Below, piece after piece: positions 9,286 through 17,492 of a DNA stretch of 64,000 nt (position 1 is the first letter of the stretch; each line of letters opens with the position of its first letter). A program made the translations under genes and the position numbers. The notes beneath the pieces are model-generated. The model was not told the origin of the DNA. It saw only the letters and a list, made by a program, of their open reading frames with translations, and searched no databases. The stretch covers positions 186,001 to 250,000 of the forward strand of contig NZ_JADNQZ010000058.1 of assembly GCF_015709515.1 (NCBI RefSeq). Reading direction: 5' to 3'. Origin of the DNA: Methylocystis sp. H62. GTDB lineage: Bacteria > Pseudomonadota > Alphaproteobacteria > Rhizobiales > Beijerinckiaceae.

Positions 9286-10094
9286 GCCCCGCGCTTGCTG
9301 ACGGGATCGATGAAAGACGCGCGACAAACGACTGGAATTCGGCGCTCTATCTGAAATTCGAAGCGGAGCGCACGCGCGCCGCCCGCGACCTGCTTGCGCA
9401 CGTGCCTTACTGCGACACGCGAGCGGTTTATGACCTTGGATGCGGACCCGGAAACAGCACTCGGCTCCTCGCGATGAGCTTTCCCGACGCTGACATCATC
9501 GGAATCGACAAATCCGACAATATGCTATCGGTCGCTCGCGCGTGCACGCCGACGGCGACGTTTATCAAAGAGGACATCGCGCACTGGCGCCCGTCGGAGC
9601 CGGCCGATCTCATCTTCGCCAATGCGGCGCTGCATTTCCTTCCCGATCATCGCGGGTTGATGACAAGGCTTTTGAGTTATTTACGGCCCGGCGGACGTCT
9701 TGCGGTCCAGATGCCGAACAATACGCATGAGCTTTCGCACGCGGCGATGCGCATGGTCGCGGCGGATGGCCCCTGGGCGCCGCGTCTGCTGCCGATCGCC
9801 AAGTCGATCATGGTGCTCGGCCCGCTCGAGGAATATTACAATCTGCTCGCGCCGCTCTGCAGCACGATCGACATTTGGCAGACGGTCTATGTCCATCCGC
9901 TCGACGGCCCTGACGGCGTGGTCGAGTGGTTCGAAGGATCTGGCCTGCGTCCCTTCCTCGACTTGCTCGATGAACATGAGCGCGCAGAGTTTCTCACGCG
10001 CTACAGAGAGAGGCTCGCGCAGGCCTATCCGCGGCAACCGGACGGCAAAGTCCTTCTGCGGTATCCGCGCCTCTTCTTCGCCCTGCAGAAATAG
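9282..10094 (+). CDS. tam: trans-aconitate 2-methyltransferase-like SAM enzyme
   Basis: Tam methylates trans-aconitate, a spontaneous by-product of the citric acid cycle, using SAM in the cytosol. The 270-residue protein has the class I methyltransferase motif [13 protein letters not shown], motif [24 protein letters not shown] and [14 protein letters not shown]. Its front end ([22 protein letters not shown]) matches the W-x-x-x-Y-x-x-F-x-x-x-R pattern of Tam. The start is TTG 9282, within the cysA stop (4-base overlap), so it is cotranslated with sulfate uptake. A link through SAM/sulfur demand is possible but speculative; another small-molecule substrate is the main alternative. Confidence 0.82.
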   Translation: MSPALADGIDERRATNDWNSALYLKFEAERTRAARDLLAHVPYCDTRAVYDLGCGPGNSTRLLAMSFPDADIIGIDKSDNMLSVARACTPTATFIKEDIAHWRPSEPADLIFANAALHFLPDHRGLMTRLLSYLRPGGRLAVQMPNNTHELSHAAMRMVAADGPWAPRLLPIAKSIMVLGPLEEYYNLLAPLCSTIDIWQTVYVHPLDGPDGVVEWFEGSGLRPFLDLLDEHERAEFLTRYRERLAQAYPRQPDGKVLLRYPRLFFALQK

Positions 10095-10186
10095 GGCGGC
10101 GGATTAGGTCTCTGGTCGCTATAGCGGCGCCCAAACTTTCAAACTGTGACATTACCGCAACGCTTTCGCTCGATGTGCAGAGTGGT

Positions 10187-10203
10187 CTACTAAATCGATA
10201 GAC
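10187..10203 (+). promoter_or_regulatory. 17-bp motif shared with the sulfate operon promoter
   Basis: CTACTAAATCGATAGAC, with GTCTA and TAGAC as short inverted arms, matches the site before sbp at 12 of 17 bases. It sits about 300 bases before the porin start, in a 410-base gap (10095-10504) that otherwise holds only the palindrome at 10422-10448. Shared control of porin and sulfate import is inferred from the similarity alone. Confidence 0.4.
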
Positions 10204-10421
10204 AAAAAGCCAAGGTTTCGCTTTACTGCCTCTTGCGGCGTGGACGGAAAATGGTCGCAGAAGGGCAACCTCTGCGACCCAGAGAGAGAGCTGGAATGTC
10301 AAAGCGAAAATTAAACGGGCGGGCTGCATCGTTGCGTTTTCTGTGGCTATTTCACAACAGCGCAAGTCGAAAATCGAGTTGATTAAAACATGAGCTTAAC
10401 AGATCGACCGTAACGGCATAT

Positions 10422-10448
10422 CCGATATGTATACGGTTTACATATCGG
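10422..10448 (+). promoter_or_regulatory. perfect 8-bp inverted repeat before the porin gene
   Basis: CCGATATG (10422-10429) and CATATCGG (10441-10448) are exact reverse complements separated by 11 bases, placing their centres about two helical turns apart, as for a dimeric repressor. It lies 57 bases upstream of the porin ATG at 10505, where an operator or a 5'-UTR hairpin would act. Confidence 0.5.
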
Positions 10449-10504
10449 TCCGTCGATCAAAGCGCCAACCGGAGTCCAGGTTAAGCGATACGGGACACAA
10501 GTCG

Positions 10505-13054
10505 ATGTCGATACGCAAAAACAGCAAGAAGTTAAGATTAGCCGCGTTTGGCGCCGTTGTCGGCGCCGCCCTTAGCGTCCCCGAAATTGCGGGCGCCGAA
10601 GACAAAGCACCCTCGAAGGAAATTGCGGGAAATGGGGGGCAGTCGGATGACGGCGCAAAAGCGGCCGCGCCGGAAAAAAAGTCAGTGAAGACGAAGACCG
10701 ATGGCAAGGGTGTCGCTGCTGGTCCCGGGGCGCCACCGGCGCCGCTGGTGAAGAAAAGCTACTATGTGCCGACGCGCGGCTATCGTTTGGAGCCGCAGCC
10801 CGACATTCCGCCTTATGTGCGCAATCTGGCTAAGACCTACAAGGAATTCGAAGGCGTCGACTGGCTGAACGTCGGCCTCGATTCGCGCGTGCGTTTTGAA
10901 TATCGCAAGGACGACTATCGGCCGTGGACGAACACGACGACCAATCCGCCGACGTCGCAGCGCAAGTATTTTCCCAATTCGCTTTGGCTGTCGCGCACGC
11001 GGGCGTATCTCGGCGTGCAGAACATTCTCGATCCCTTTCGATTCGTCGTCGAATTTCAGGACTCGCGCGCCTACAACAGCATCTATGAATATCAAGGCCA
11101 GGAGATCAATCAGACGGAGCTCATTTCCGGCTATGGCGAACTTTTTTTCAAGGACGCCTTCGGCAAGGACGATCTCGGCAACGATCGGCCTCTAACGCTT
11201 CGCGCTGGGCGCTTTCACCTCGAACTGCTCGACCGCCGTCTGATCGCCGAGAATGAGTTCCGCAACACGACCAACAATTTTGACGGCTTCCGGATCAAAA
11301 TCGGCAAGAAGGATAATGACTGGGACATTGACAGTTTCCTGATGCGGCCGGTCATTCGCTATCCATATCAATTCGACCGACCTGATTGGCAGAACTGGAT
11401 CTATGGCAGCGTGTTCAGCATCCGGCGCTGGTCGGAATATGCGACGATCCAGCCCTATTTTTTGGGCCGCAAGCAATATGGAGATCCGCTCAACATCTCG
11501 AACGCGCTGAAGCTTCATCGCGACACTTATGCGCCTGGCCTGCGCGTCTACGGCGTGATCAAAGACTTTGATTACGACTTCGACATCAACAAGCAGTTTG
11601 GCGAAACCGGCGAGTTCCGTCAGTTCAGGAATGTCCAAAACGCCGTGCAGACGACGGTGCAGCATGACGCGATCGCCTATGCATTTGAGGCTGGCTACAC
11701 ATTTTCAGATCATCCGTGGAAACCGCGGATCAGCGCCAACTACGCCTATGGCTCAGGCAATAAGAGTCCCTTCGACAGCGCCAATCAGACCTTCGATATC
11801 TTCTATGGCTTCAACCAGCCATTCTCACGCAACGACTATATCGCCTGGAATAATATCAAAGCGCCCAAGGCCCGCTTAGAATTTTCGCCTTTCAAGGATC
11901 TCCGGATCGATACGGCGTTCAGCGCCTACTGGCTGGCGAGCGCGGCGGCGGCCTGGGATCGCGCCAATCTTTTTGCGCCGCTTGGCAACAGAGGCACGTT
12001 CATCGGCACGGAATATGATCTGCGTATCCGCTACAAACTGAATCAGTTCATCAATCTGACCGCGAGCTACGCGCGCTTCTGGCCGGGCTCCTTCACCTCG
12101 AGCTTCGCGCCGGCGGTCGCGCTGCAGCCGTACTTCCCGCAATCTTTCTCCGGACAGACCACGACCACGAATGGCCTGACCGGGCGGCCGACCGACTTCT
12201 TCTATCTGGAAGTCTCCGCCAACGCCTTTGGCGACGGCAATCCGATCACCAAGCCGCCGGCCGCGGATTTTATCGCTCTCTTCTCGCCTGGGGGGCCTCC
12301 GCCGCCGCCTGCGCCGCCGCCAAGCTGGTCCGACGTTTACGTCGGCCTCAATGGCGGCGGGGCGTGGTCGAGCCCGCGGTCGTTGGTGCAGCCCTGGCCC
12401 TTCGGCGCCGCCGCCGCAAGTCCAGCCGTGGCTGTCAGCGCGACGCCGATTGATCAGACGAACCATCTCGCCGGCTTCATCGGCGGTTTCCAGATTGGCG
12501 CCAATTGGAGGTTCGCCGACAGCTTCTTCGCCGGCGCAGAAGCGGATCTGCACGGCGTTTCGGGCAACACCGACACGCGGTGGCAAGCGACTCTCGCGCA
12601 GGGGGGCGGCAATAGTTTCGCCACCTATGCGCAGCGCACCGCGACGCTCAACTATCTTGGAACGATCCGCGGCCGACTTGGCTACCTCGTCACGCCGACG
12701 CTGGCCGTTTACGGCACGGGCGGCATGGCCTATGGCGGCGTAACTTCGAACGCCGCGATCTTCACCCGCCGCATCGGCGGGACGAACCAGACGCTCGTCA
12801 ATCCGGTCTATCAGGATAGCTTGATCGGCTGGACGGCGGGCGGCGGCGCTGAATGGATGTTCACGCCCGAGTGGAGCGTCAAGGTCGATTATCTTCGCTA
12901 CGATCTCGGCGCCGCCCAAGGGTTCAACTATGCGGCGCAGACGAACGGCTTTTACGCTTACGGCGCATCGAGCTCGACGCGCTTCAATGGCAACCTGATC
13001 CATGCCGGCGTCAACCGCCACTTCGATCTCATCAGCCTCGTAGAAGCAAAATAG
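10505..13054 (+). CDS. outer-membrane porin: alginate-export-like barrel fused to an Omp25-like barrel
   Basis: This 849-residue protein begins with a Sec signal peptide (basic SIRKNSKKLR, hydrophobic LAAFGAVVGAALSV, cleavage near IAGAE), then a charged low-complexity stretch. Residues from about 110 to 590 (VDWLNVGLDSRVRFEYRKDD onward) are rich in alternating aromatic beta-strands and resemble the alginate_exp family of porins. A proline linker (PPPPPAPPPS) near residue 600 leads to a second barrel with the WSDVYVGLNGGG and FIGGFQIGANWRF segments typical of Omp25/OmpA-like proteins. The chain ends with NRHF plus nine extra residues. Start at ATG 10505 puts the signal peptide at the N-terminus; the upstream ATG 10427 lies in the palindrome. 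Substrate is unknown. Confidence 0.82.
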   Translation: MSIRKNSKKLRLAAFGAVVGAALSVPEIAGAEDKAPSKEIAGNGGQSDDGAKAAAPEKKSVKTKTDGKGVAAGPGAPPAPLVKKSYYVPTRGYRLEPQPDIPPYVRNLAKTYKEFEGVDWLNVGLDSRVRFEYRKDDYRPWTNTTTNPPTSQRKYFPNSLWLSRTRAYLGVQNILDPFRFVVEFQDSRAYNSIYEYQGQEINQTELISGYGELFFKDAFGKDDLGNDRPLTLRAGRFHLELLDRRLIAENEFRNTTNNFDGFRIKIGKKDNDWDIDSFLMRPVIRYPYQFDRPDWQNWIYGSVFSIRRWSEYATIQPYFLGRKQYGDPLNISNALKLHRDTYAPGLRVYGVIKDFDYDFDINKQFGETGEFRQFRNVQNAVQTTVQHDAIAYAFEAGYTFSDHPWKPRISANYAYGSGNKSPFDSANQTFDIFYGFNQPFSRNDYIAWNNIKAPKARLEFSPFKDLRIDTAFSAYWLASAAAAWDRANLFAPLGNRGTFIGTEYDLRIRYKLNQFINLTASYARFWPGSFTSSFAPAVALQPYFPQSFSGQTTTTNGLTGRPTDFFYLEVSANAFGDGNPITKPPAADFIALFSPGGPPPPPAPPPSWSDVYVGLNGGGAWSSPRSLVQPWPFGAAAASPAVAVSATPIDQTNHLAGFIGGFQIGANWRFADSFFAGAEADLHGVSGNTDTRWQATLAQGGGNSFATYAQRTATLNYLGTIRGRLGYLVTPTLAVYGTGGMAYGGVTSNAAIFTRRIGGTNQTLVNPVYQDSLIGWTAGGGAEWMFTPEWSVKVDYLRYDLGAAQGFNYAAQTNGFYAYGASSSTRFNGNLIHAGVNRHFDLISLVEAK

Positions 13055-13070
13055 GCTCAAGCTGGAGTAC

Positions 13071-13096
13071 GACGCTGCGTCAGTTAAGGCAGCGTC
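13071..13096 (+). terminator. stem-loop after the porin gene
   Basis: GACGCTGC (13071-13078) pairs perfectly with GCAGCGTC (13089-13096) around a 10-base loop, 17 bases after the porin stop. No U-tract follows, so it may be a factor-dependent terminator or an mRNA 3'-end stabiliser. Confidence 0.4.
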
Positions 13097-13223
13097 AGCT
13101 CAGCTCTGTCGCGCGCTCCCGAGGGCGCTTCAGTCGCGCTCTCGCCTTCTCGACGGGCAGGCTCGCCCCGCGTCCAAAAATGAAAATCGCTCCCGCGCTC
13201 TCGAGCGCACGAGCTGTGCATTT

Positions 13224-13241
13224 TGTTCCTTTCTAGGAACA
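13224..13241 (+). promoter_or_regulatory. palindromic candidate operator of the hydrogenase cluster
   Basis: TGTTCCT (13224-13230) and AGGAACA (13235-13241) form a perfect 7-bp inverted repeat with a 4-base TTCT spacer. It is the most symmetrical element in the 351-base gap (13055-13405) before the hydrogenase genes, 165 bases upstream of the first ATG. No regulator gene is adjacent, and I cannot name the binding protein. Confidence 0.48.
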
Positions 13242-13405
13242 TTTCTCAAGTTCCAGAGTTTTCCTTCGGCCGTGACAGGCCTGTACGCCGCCGCTACGCG
13301 TCGGCCATGGTTGCGTTGTTCGCAGCCAAAAGAAGCGAAAGCTGAGCAGGTTCGCCTCGGTTTGAAACTTTCCGTCGCCACGTCTTTTGGTGAAAGGATT
13401 GACCG

Positions 13406-14491
13406 ATGGCTCCAGACCCCAATCCAGCTCCCAAAGGAAAAGAGCAGCCTCCATCCACAATCGAAGAGCTTGACGTGCTCTGGCTTACGGCGGGACTGAG
13501 TTGCGACGGCGACTCGGTCTCAATCACCGCCGCGAGCGAACCGAGCATAGAAGACGTCATCCTCGGAGCCATCCCCGGCCTGCCTAAAGTGCGCTTGCAC
13601 AATGCAGTGCTCTCCTATGAGGTCGGCGATGATTTCATGCAGGCTTTCCATAAAGGCGCGCGGGGCGAACTCGAAAACTTCGTCCTTGTGGTTGAAGGCT
13701 CCATCCCAAACGAGAAGCTGAGCGGCGAAGGGTATTGGGCCGCGATCGGCACCGATGCGGCGACCGGAGAGCCAATCAAGACCACCGAATGGATCGACCG
13801 GTTGGCTCCCAAGGCGCTCGCTGTCATCGGCGCCGGAACCTGCGCCGCATATGGCGGCATTCATGCAATGAAGGGCAATCCTACGGGCTGCATGGGCCTT
13901 CAGGACTATCTTGGCGCCGAGTGGAAATCCAAGGCCGGTCTGCCAATCGTCAATGTTCCGGGCTGTCCTGTGCAGCCCGACAATTTCATGGAGACATTTC
14001 TCTACCTGCTTCGCCAGCTCGCCGGTCTGGCGCCGATGATTCCCGTCGACAGACTCGGCCGCCCGCGCTGGCTGTTTGGTCCCACCGTTCATGAGGGCTG
14101 TGATCGCGCCGCTTATTACGAAGAGGCCGATTTCGCGGAAGAATACGGCTCGCGCAAATGTCTGGTGAAGATCGGCTGCTGGGGCCCGGTCGTTCAATGC
14201 AACGTGCCCAAGCGCGGTTGGATCGCGGGTCTTGGAGGGTGCCCCAATGTCGGCGGCATCTGCATCGGCTGCACCATGCCGGGCTTTCCCGACAAGTTCA
14301 TGCCGTTCATGGACGAACCGCCCGGCGCCCGCATTTCATCGGTTCTGATTAAGCCTTACGGCGTGCTGATCCGCAATCTGCGCAAAATCACCAATCACAC
14401 GCTCAACAAGGAGCCGAAGTGGCGCAACAGGGAGCCGACCTACACCACCGGCTACGATCCTGATCGTCCAAACAAAACTCATCCACTCTAA
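13406..14491 (+). CDS. hhyS: group 1h-type [NiFe] hydrogenase small subunit
   Basis: The small subunit carries the FeS relay that takes electrons from the NiFe centre. Near residue 30, GLSCDGDSVSI replaces the usual C-x-G-C with C33-D-G-D36; substitution of one proximal-cluster cysteine by aspartate is a known feature of the actinobacterial-type (group 1h, formerly 5) enzymes. Further ligands are in IGAGTCAAYGG, VPGCPVQPDN, HEGCDRA (histidine of the distal cluster), SRKCLVKIGCWGPVVQC and GGCPNVGGICIGCTMPGFPD. There is no Tat signal peptide or C-terminal membrane helix, so the enzyme should face the cytosol. At 361 residues it is of normal size. It heads a cluster running to hypB. Confidence 0.93.
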   Translation: MAPDPNPAPKGKEQPPSTIEELDVLWLTAGLSCDGDSVSITAASEPSIEDVILGAIPGLPKVRLHNAVLSYEVGDDFMQAFHKGARGELENFVLVVEGSIPNEKLSGEGYWAAIGTDAATGEPIKTTEWIDRLAPKALAVIGAGTCAAYGGIHAMKGNPTGCMGLQDYLGAEWKSKAGLPIVNVPGCPVQPDNFMETFLYLLRQLAGLAPMIPVDRLGRPRWLFGPTVHEGCDRAAYYEEADFAEEYGSRKCLVKIGCWGPVVQCNVPKRGWIAGLGGCPNVGGICIGCTMPGFPDKFMPFMDEPPGARISSVLIKPYGVLIRNLRKITNHTLNKEPKWRNREPTYTTGYDPDRPNKTHPL

Positions 14492-14508
14492 AGTAGAGGA
14501 CTGCGATC

Positions 14509-16329
14509 ATGGTCGACTTGGCAACCCGTCCTGCCGCGCCTCCGAGCGCCAATAAAGCGTCGCCCAATCTCGTCGAAATGGATTGGGATCCAATTACCCG
14601 AATCGTCGGCAGTCTCGGAATTTTCACCAAGATCGATTTCGAGAACCGGCAGGTCGCCGAATGCCACAGCACATCGTCGATCTTTCGCGGCTACAGCATT
14701 TTCATGAAGGGCAAAGATCCCCGCGATTCCCACTTCATCACCAGCCGTATTTGCGGAATCTGCGGCGACAATCACGCGACGTGCTCGGTCTATGCGCAGA
14801 ATATGGCCTATGGCATCAAGCCGCCGCCGCTCGCCGATTGGATCATCAATCTCGGCGAAGCAGCGGAATATATGTTCGACCACAACATCTTTCAGGACAA
14901 TCTGGTCGGCGTCGATTTCTGCGAGCAGATGGTCAAGGAAACCAATCCAAGCGTTTGGGTCAAGGCGCAACGCACGCCCGCTCGAAACTCGGACGCTCAT
15001 GGCTATCGAACGATCGCCGACATCATGACCGCGCTCAATCCATTTTCCGGCGAATTCTACCGCGAGACATTGATTGTAAGCCGCTACACGCGCGAGATGT
15101 TCAGCCTGATGGAGGGGCGCCATGTGCATCCCTCCACTCTTTATCCCGGCGGAGTCGGCACTGTCCCGTCGAACCAGCTTTTCACCGAATATCTGACGCG
15201 ACTCGTGCGCTACGCCGAGTTCATGAAAAAATGCGTGCCGCTGCACGATGATCTGTTCGACTTCTTTTATGAAGCGCTGCCGGGTTACGAGGAGGTTGGA
15301 CGTCGACGAATACTGCTCGGGTGCTGGGGCGCGTTTCAGGACCCCAACAACTGCGACTACACTTATAAGCATATGACCGACTGGGGCCGGAAGATGTTCG
15401 TCACCCCGGGCGTTGTCGTCGACGGCAAGCTTGTCACGACCGATCTCGTCGACATCAATCTGCAGATCCGCATCCTGCGCGGTCAGTCCTATTACGAGGA
15501 CTGGGACAATTGCGAAACCTTCGTCAAGACGGACCCGCTGGGCAATCCGGTCGATCAGAAACATCCGTGGAATCAGACGACCATTCCGCGGCCGCAGAAG
15601 CGCGATTTCGACAAGAACTATTCCTGGGTGATGTGTCCGCGCTGGCTCGACAAGAGCAGCGGAGATCATCTGCCGCTCGACACCGGTGGAGGCGCCTTCG
15701 CGCGACTGTTCTCGACGGCTCTGGCAGGACTGGTCGACATGAACGGCTATGTCAAAGCCACGGGCGACAGCGTGAAGATCAATCTCCCCAAGACGGCGCT
15801 CAAGCCTGCAGTCGAGTTTGAATGGAAGGTGCCAAAGTGGAGCAACGCGATCGAACGCGATCGGGCGCGAACCTATTTTCAAGCCTACTGCGCCGCTGCG
15901 GCGTACTATTTCCTGGAGCAGGCCTTCACAGAGATTCAGGCGGGCCGCACCAAGACGTTTACGCCATTCGAAGTGCCCGATGAGGCGATCGGCTGCGGCT
16001 TCCATGAGGCGGTGCGCGGCGTGCTCTCGCACCATCTCGTAATAAAAGACAAGAAGATCGCCAATTATCATCCCTATCCGCCGACGCCGTGGAACGCGAC
16101 GCCGCGAGACGATTTCGGAACGCCGGGACCCTACGAGGACGCGGTTCAGAACACGCCGATCTTCGAAGAGAATGGTCCGGACAAGTTCAAGGGCATCGAC
16201 ATCATGCGCGCGGTGCGCAGTTTCGATCCCTGTCTGCCATGCGGCGTGCACATGTATGTTGGCGGCGGCAAGACCGTTAAGACCACGCATTCGCCCATGT
16301 TCGGCGCGTCGCGAAAGCAGCAGCCATGA
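14509..16329 (+). CDS. hhyL: group 1h-type [NiFe] hydrogenase large subunit
   Basis: The large subunit holds the NiFe(CN)2CO active site that oxidises H2. The four cysteine ligands are in the L1 motif SRICGICGDNHATC (C82, C85) and the L2 motif FDPCLPCGVHMY (C575, C578). His581 marks the expected cleavage site; 25 residues follow it and should be removed by the endopeptidase encoded at 19484. The DPCLPCGVH form, the 606-residue length and the gene neighbourhood all point to the high-affinity group 1h class. A 17-base gap separates it from hhyS, and its stop overlaps the next gene. Group assignment should be confirmed by phylogeny. Confidence 0.94.
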   Translation: MVDLATRPAAPPSANKASPNLVEMDWDPITRIVGSLGIFTKIDFENRQVAECHSTSSIFRGYSIFMKGKDPRDSHFITSRICGICGDNHATCSVYAQNMAYGIKPPPLADWIINLGEAAEYMFDHNIFQDNLVGVDFCEQMVKETNPSVWVKAQRTPARNSDAHGYRTIADIMTALNPFSGEFYRETLIVSRYTREMFSLMEGRHVHPSTLYPGGVGTVPSNQLFTEYLTRLVRYAEFMKKCVPLHDDLFDFFYEALPGYEEVGRRRILLGCWGAFQDPNNCDYTYKHMTDWGRKMFVTPGVVVDGKLVTTDLVDINLQIRILRGQSYYEDWDNCETFVKTDPLGNPVDQKHPWNQTTIPRPQKRDFDKNYSWVMCPRWLDKSSGDHLPLDTGGGAFARLFSTALAGLVDMNGYVKATGDSVKINLPKTALKPAVEFEWKVPKWSNAIERDRARTYFQAYCAAAAYYFLEQAFTEIQAGRTKTFTPFEVPDEAIGCGFHEAVRGVLSHHLVIKDKKIANYHPYPPTPWNATPRDDFGTPGPYEDAVQNTPIFEENGPDKFKGIDIMRAVRSFDPCLPCGVHMYVGGGKTVKTTHSPMFGASRKQQP

Positions 16330-16847
16330 GTGGAGAGGCGCGCGAGACGGAGACGCTGGAGCAGTCGCTCGCACGATTGGAAAAGCTGATGGCGACGCTC
16401 GAGAGCATCGCCGACGCGACGGGGCGGGAGGCGGCGCGTGAGTTGCTCGCGCTCGTGCTCGATTTGCACGCCCGTTCGCTCGCGCGAGTCACCACAATCA
16501 TTGCAGCATCGGATGATGGGGCCGCCATGCTCGAGAAGATCGTCGAGGATCGGGACCTCCGGGCGATATTGCTCCTCCACGGGCTACATCCGCACAGCGT
16601 TGAGCGTCGTCTACAGGATGTCATCGCGCGCATGCAGCCGCAGTGGAGGGCGCGCGGCCTCCACGTGAGCCTCATGAGCGCGAGTGAAGCCTTTGCAATG
16701 GTTCAGCTGCAAAGGAATGGCGTTGCTGAGCCTACCGACCAGTTGCGGCTGGAGATCGAGAATGCTCTCACCGACGCGGCGCCCGACCTCGACGATATTT
16801 TGATCGAAATGGACATGACAGCCCTTTACGCGGAGACCGCCGCCTAG
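16326..16847 (+). CDS. NifU-C-like hydrogenase accessory protein lacking cysteines
   Basis: The 173-residue product is mostly helical at the N-terminus (residues 5-55), followed by a segment (about 75-140) with the spacing of a NifU/Nfu C-terminal domain, including HPHSVERRLQDVIARM. A NifU-family protein is a regular member of group 1h hydrogenase operons. Here the whole sequence has no cysteine, so it cannot coordinate an FeS cluster through the canonical CxxC. It overlaps hhyL by 4 bases, implying coupled translation. The Nfu assignment rests mainly on position and weak pattern; a scaffold or partner-binding role is inferred. Confidence 0.62.
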   Translation: MSGEARETETLEQSLARLEKLMATLESIADATGREAARELLALVLDLHARSLARVTTIIAASDDGAAMLEKIVEDRDLRAILLLHGLHPHSVERRLQDVIARMQPQWRARGLHVSLMSASEAFAMVQLQRNGVAEPTDQLRLEIENALTDAAPDLDDILIEMDMTALYAETAA

Positions 16848-16868
16848 AACATAAAGAGGCGCGAGAGC

Positions 16869-17492
16869 ATGGAAAGAATAGAATCGGGGAATTGGGCGTC
16901 GCGACTGCGGCGCTTCGTGAGCGCGACGGAAGAAGAGCATTGCGAATTCTGCTCGAAGGCCATCGCTTCCCGGCATGCGCATTTGGTGGAGCGCGCGACG
17001 CGAAAATTCTTTTGCGCTTGTCCCCAATGTGCATTCCTCTTGGACGGGGGTGAGCGTTTTGCCGCCTTGCGGGCACGCGCTGATGCGCTCCACGATTTCG
17101 ATCTGAGCGACGACGAATGGCAGGGCTTTCGTATTCCGATTGATCTTGCCTTCGTGTTCCGCAGCACGCCGACGCAAGGCGCCATCGCGATCTATCCAGG
17201 TCCGGCTGGAGCGATCGAGTCGCCTTTTGCCGCCGATGCCTGGTCGCGCCTGATCGCGGCCAATCCGACGCTGGCCAACCTGGATCCGGATGTTGAGGCG
17301 TTGCTTGTCAATCGAATGAATGGCGCGCGGGAATATTATCTCGTGTCGATTGATCGCTGCTATGCGCTCGTCGGGCTGATCCGAAGGCATTGGCGGGGAT
17401 TGTCGGGCGGCGCAGAGGTCTGGGAGACTGTTCGCGACTATTTTACGAACCTGCAAGACGACGTCGAATCGAAGGACAGGGTTCATGGTTGA
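16869..17492 (+). CDS. DUF5947-like hydrogenase-linked protein with Cys motif
   Basis: The 207-residue protein starts with a probable metal site: C25-x2-C28 then C49-x-C51-x2-C54, resembling a zinc ribbon or rubredoxin-like knuckle. The remainder (from about residue 75, DDEWQGFRIPIDLAFVF) is a soluble alpha/beta domain ending in a WETVRDYF helix. Its place after a NifU-like gene and before a DUF6084-like gene matches the accessory block of group 1h hydrogenase operons, where DUF5947 proteins are found. It has no signal peptide. Function is not established; electron transfer or maturation are options. It overlaps the next gene by 8 bases. Confidence 0.68.
   Translation: MERIESGNWASRLRRFVSATEEEHCEFCSKAIASRHAHLVERATRKFFCACPQCAFLLDGGERFAALRARADALHDFDLSDDEWQGFRIPIDLAFVFRSTPTQGAIAIYPGPAGAIESPFAADAWSRLIAANPTLANLDPDVEALLVNRMNGAREYYLVSIDRCYALVGLIRRHWRGLSGGAEVWETVRDYFTNLQDDVESKDRVHG

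Noticed and set aside
11876-13060. 394-codon minus-strand frame opposite the porin
   Set aside because: Antisense shadow with many Arg and Glu residues and no family resemblance.
13296-13325. Possible sigma-54 promoter before the hydrogenase genes
   Set aside because: The GG and GC dinucleotides are 8 rather than 10 bases apart, so the -24/-12 spacing fails.
14488-16374. 628-codon open frame opposite the hydrogenase large subunit
   Set aside because: Exact antisense shadow of hhyL produced by GC-rich codon bias; its translation is arginine-rich and resembles no family.
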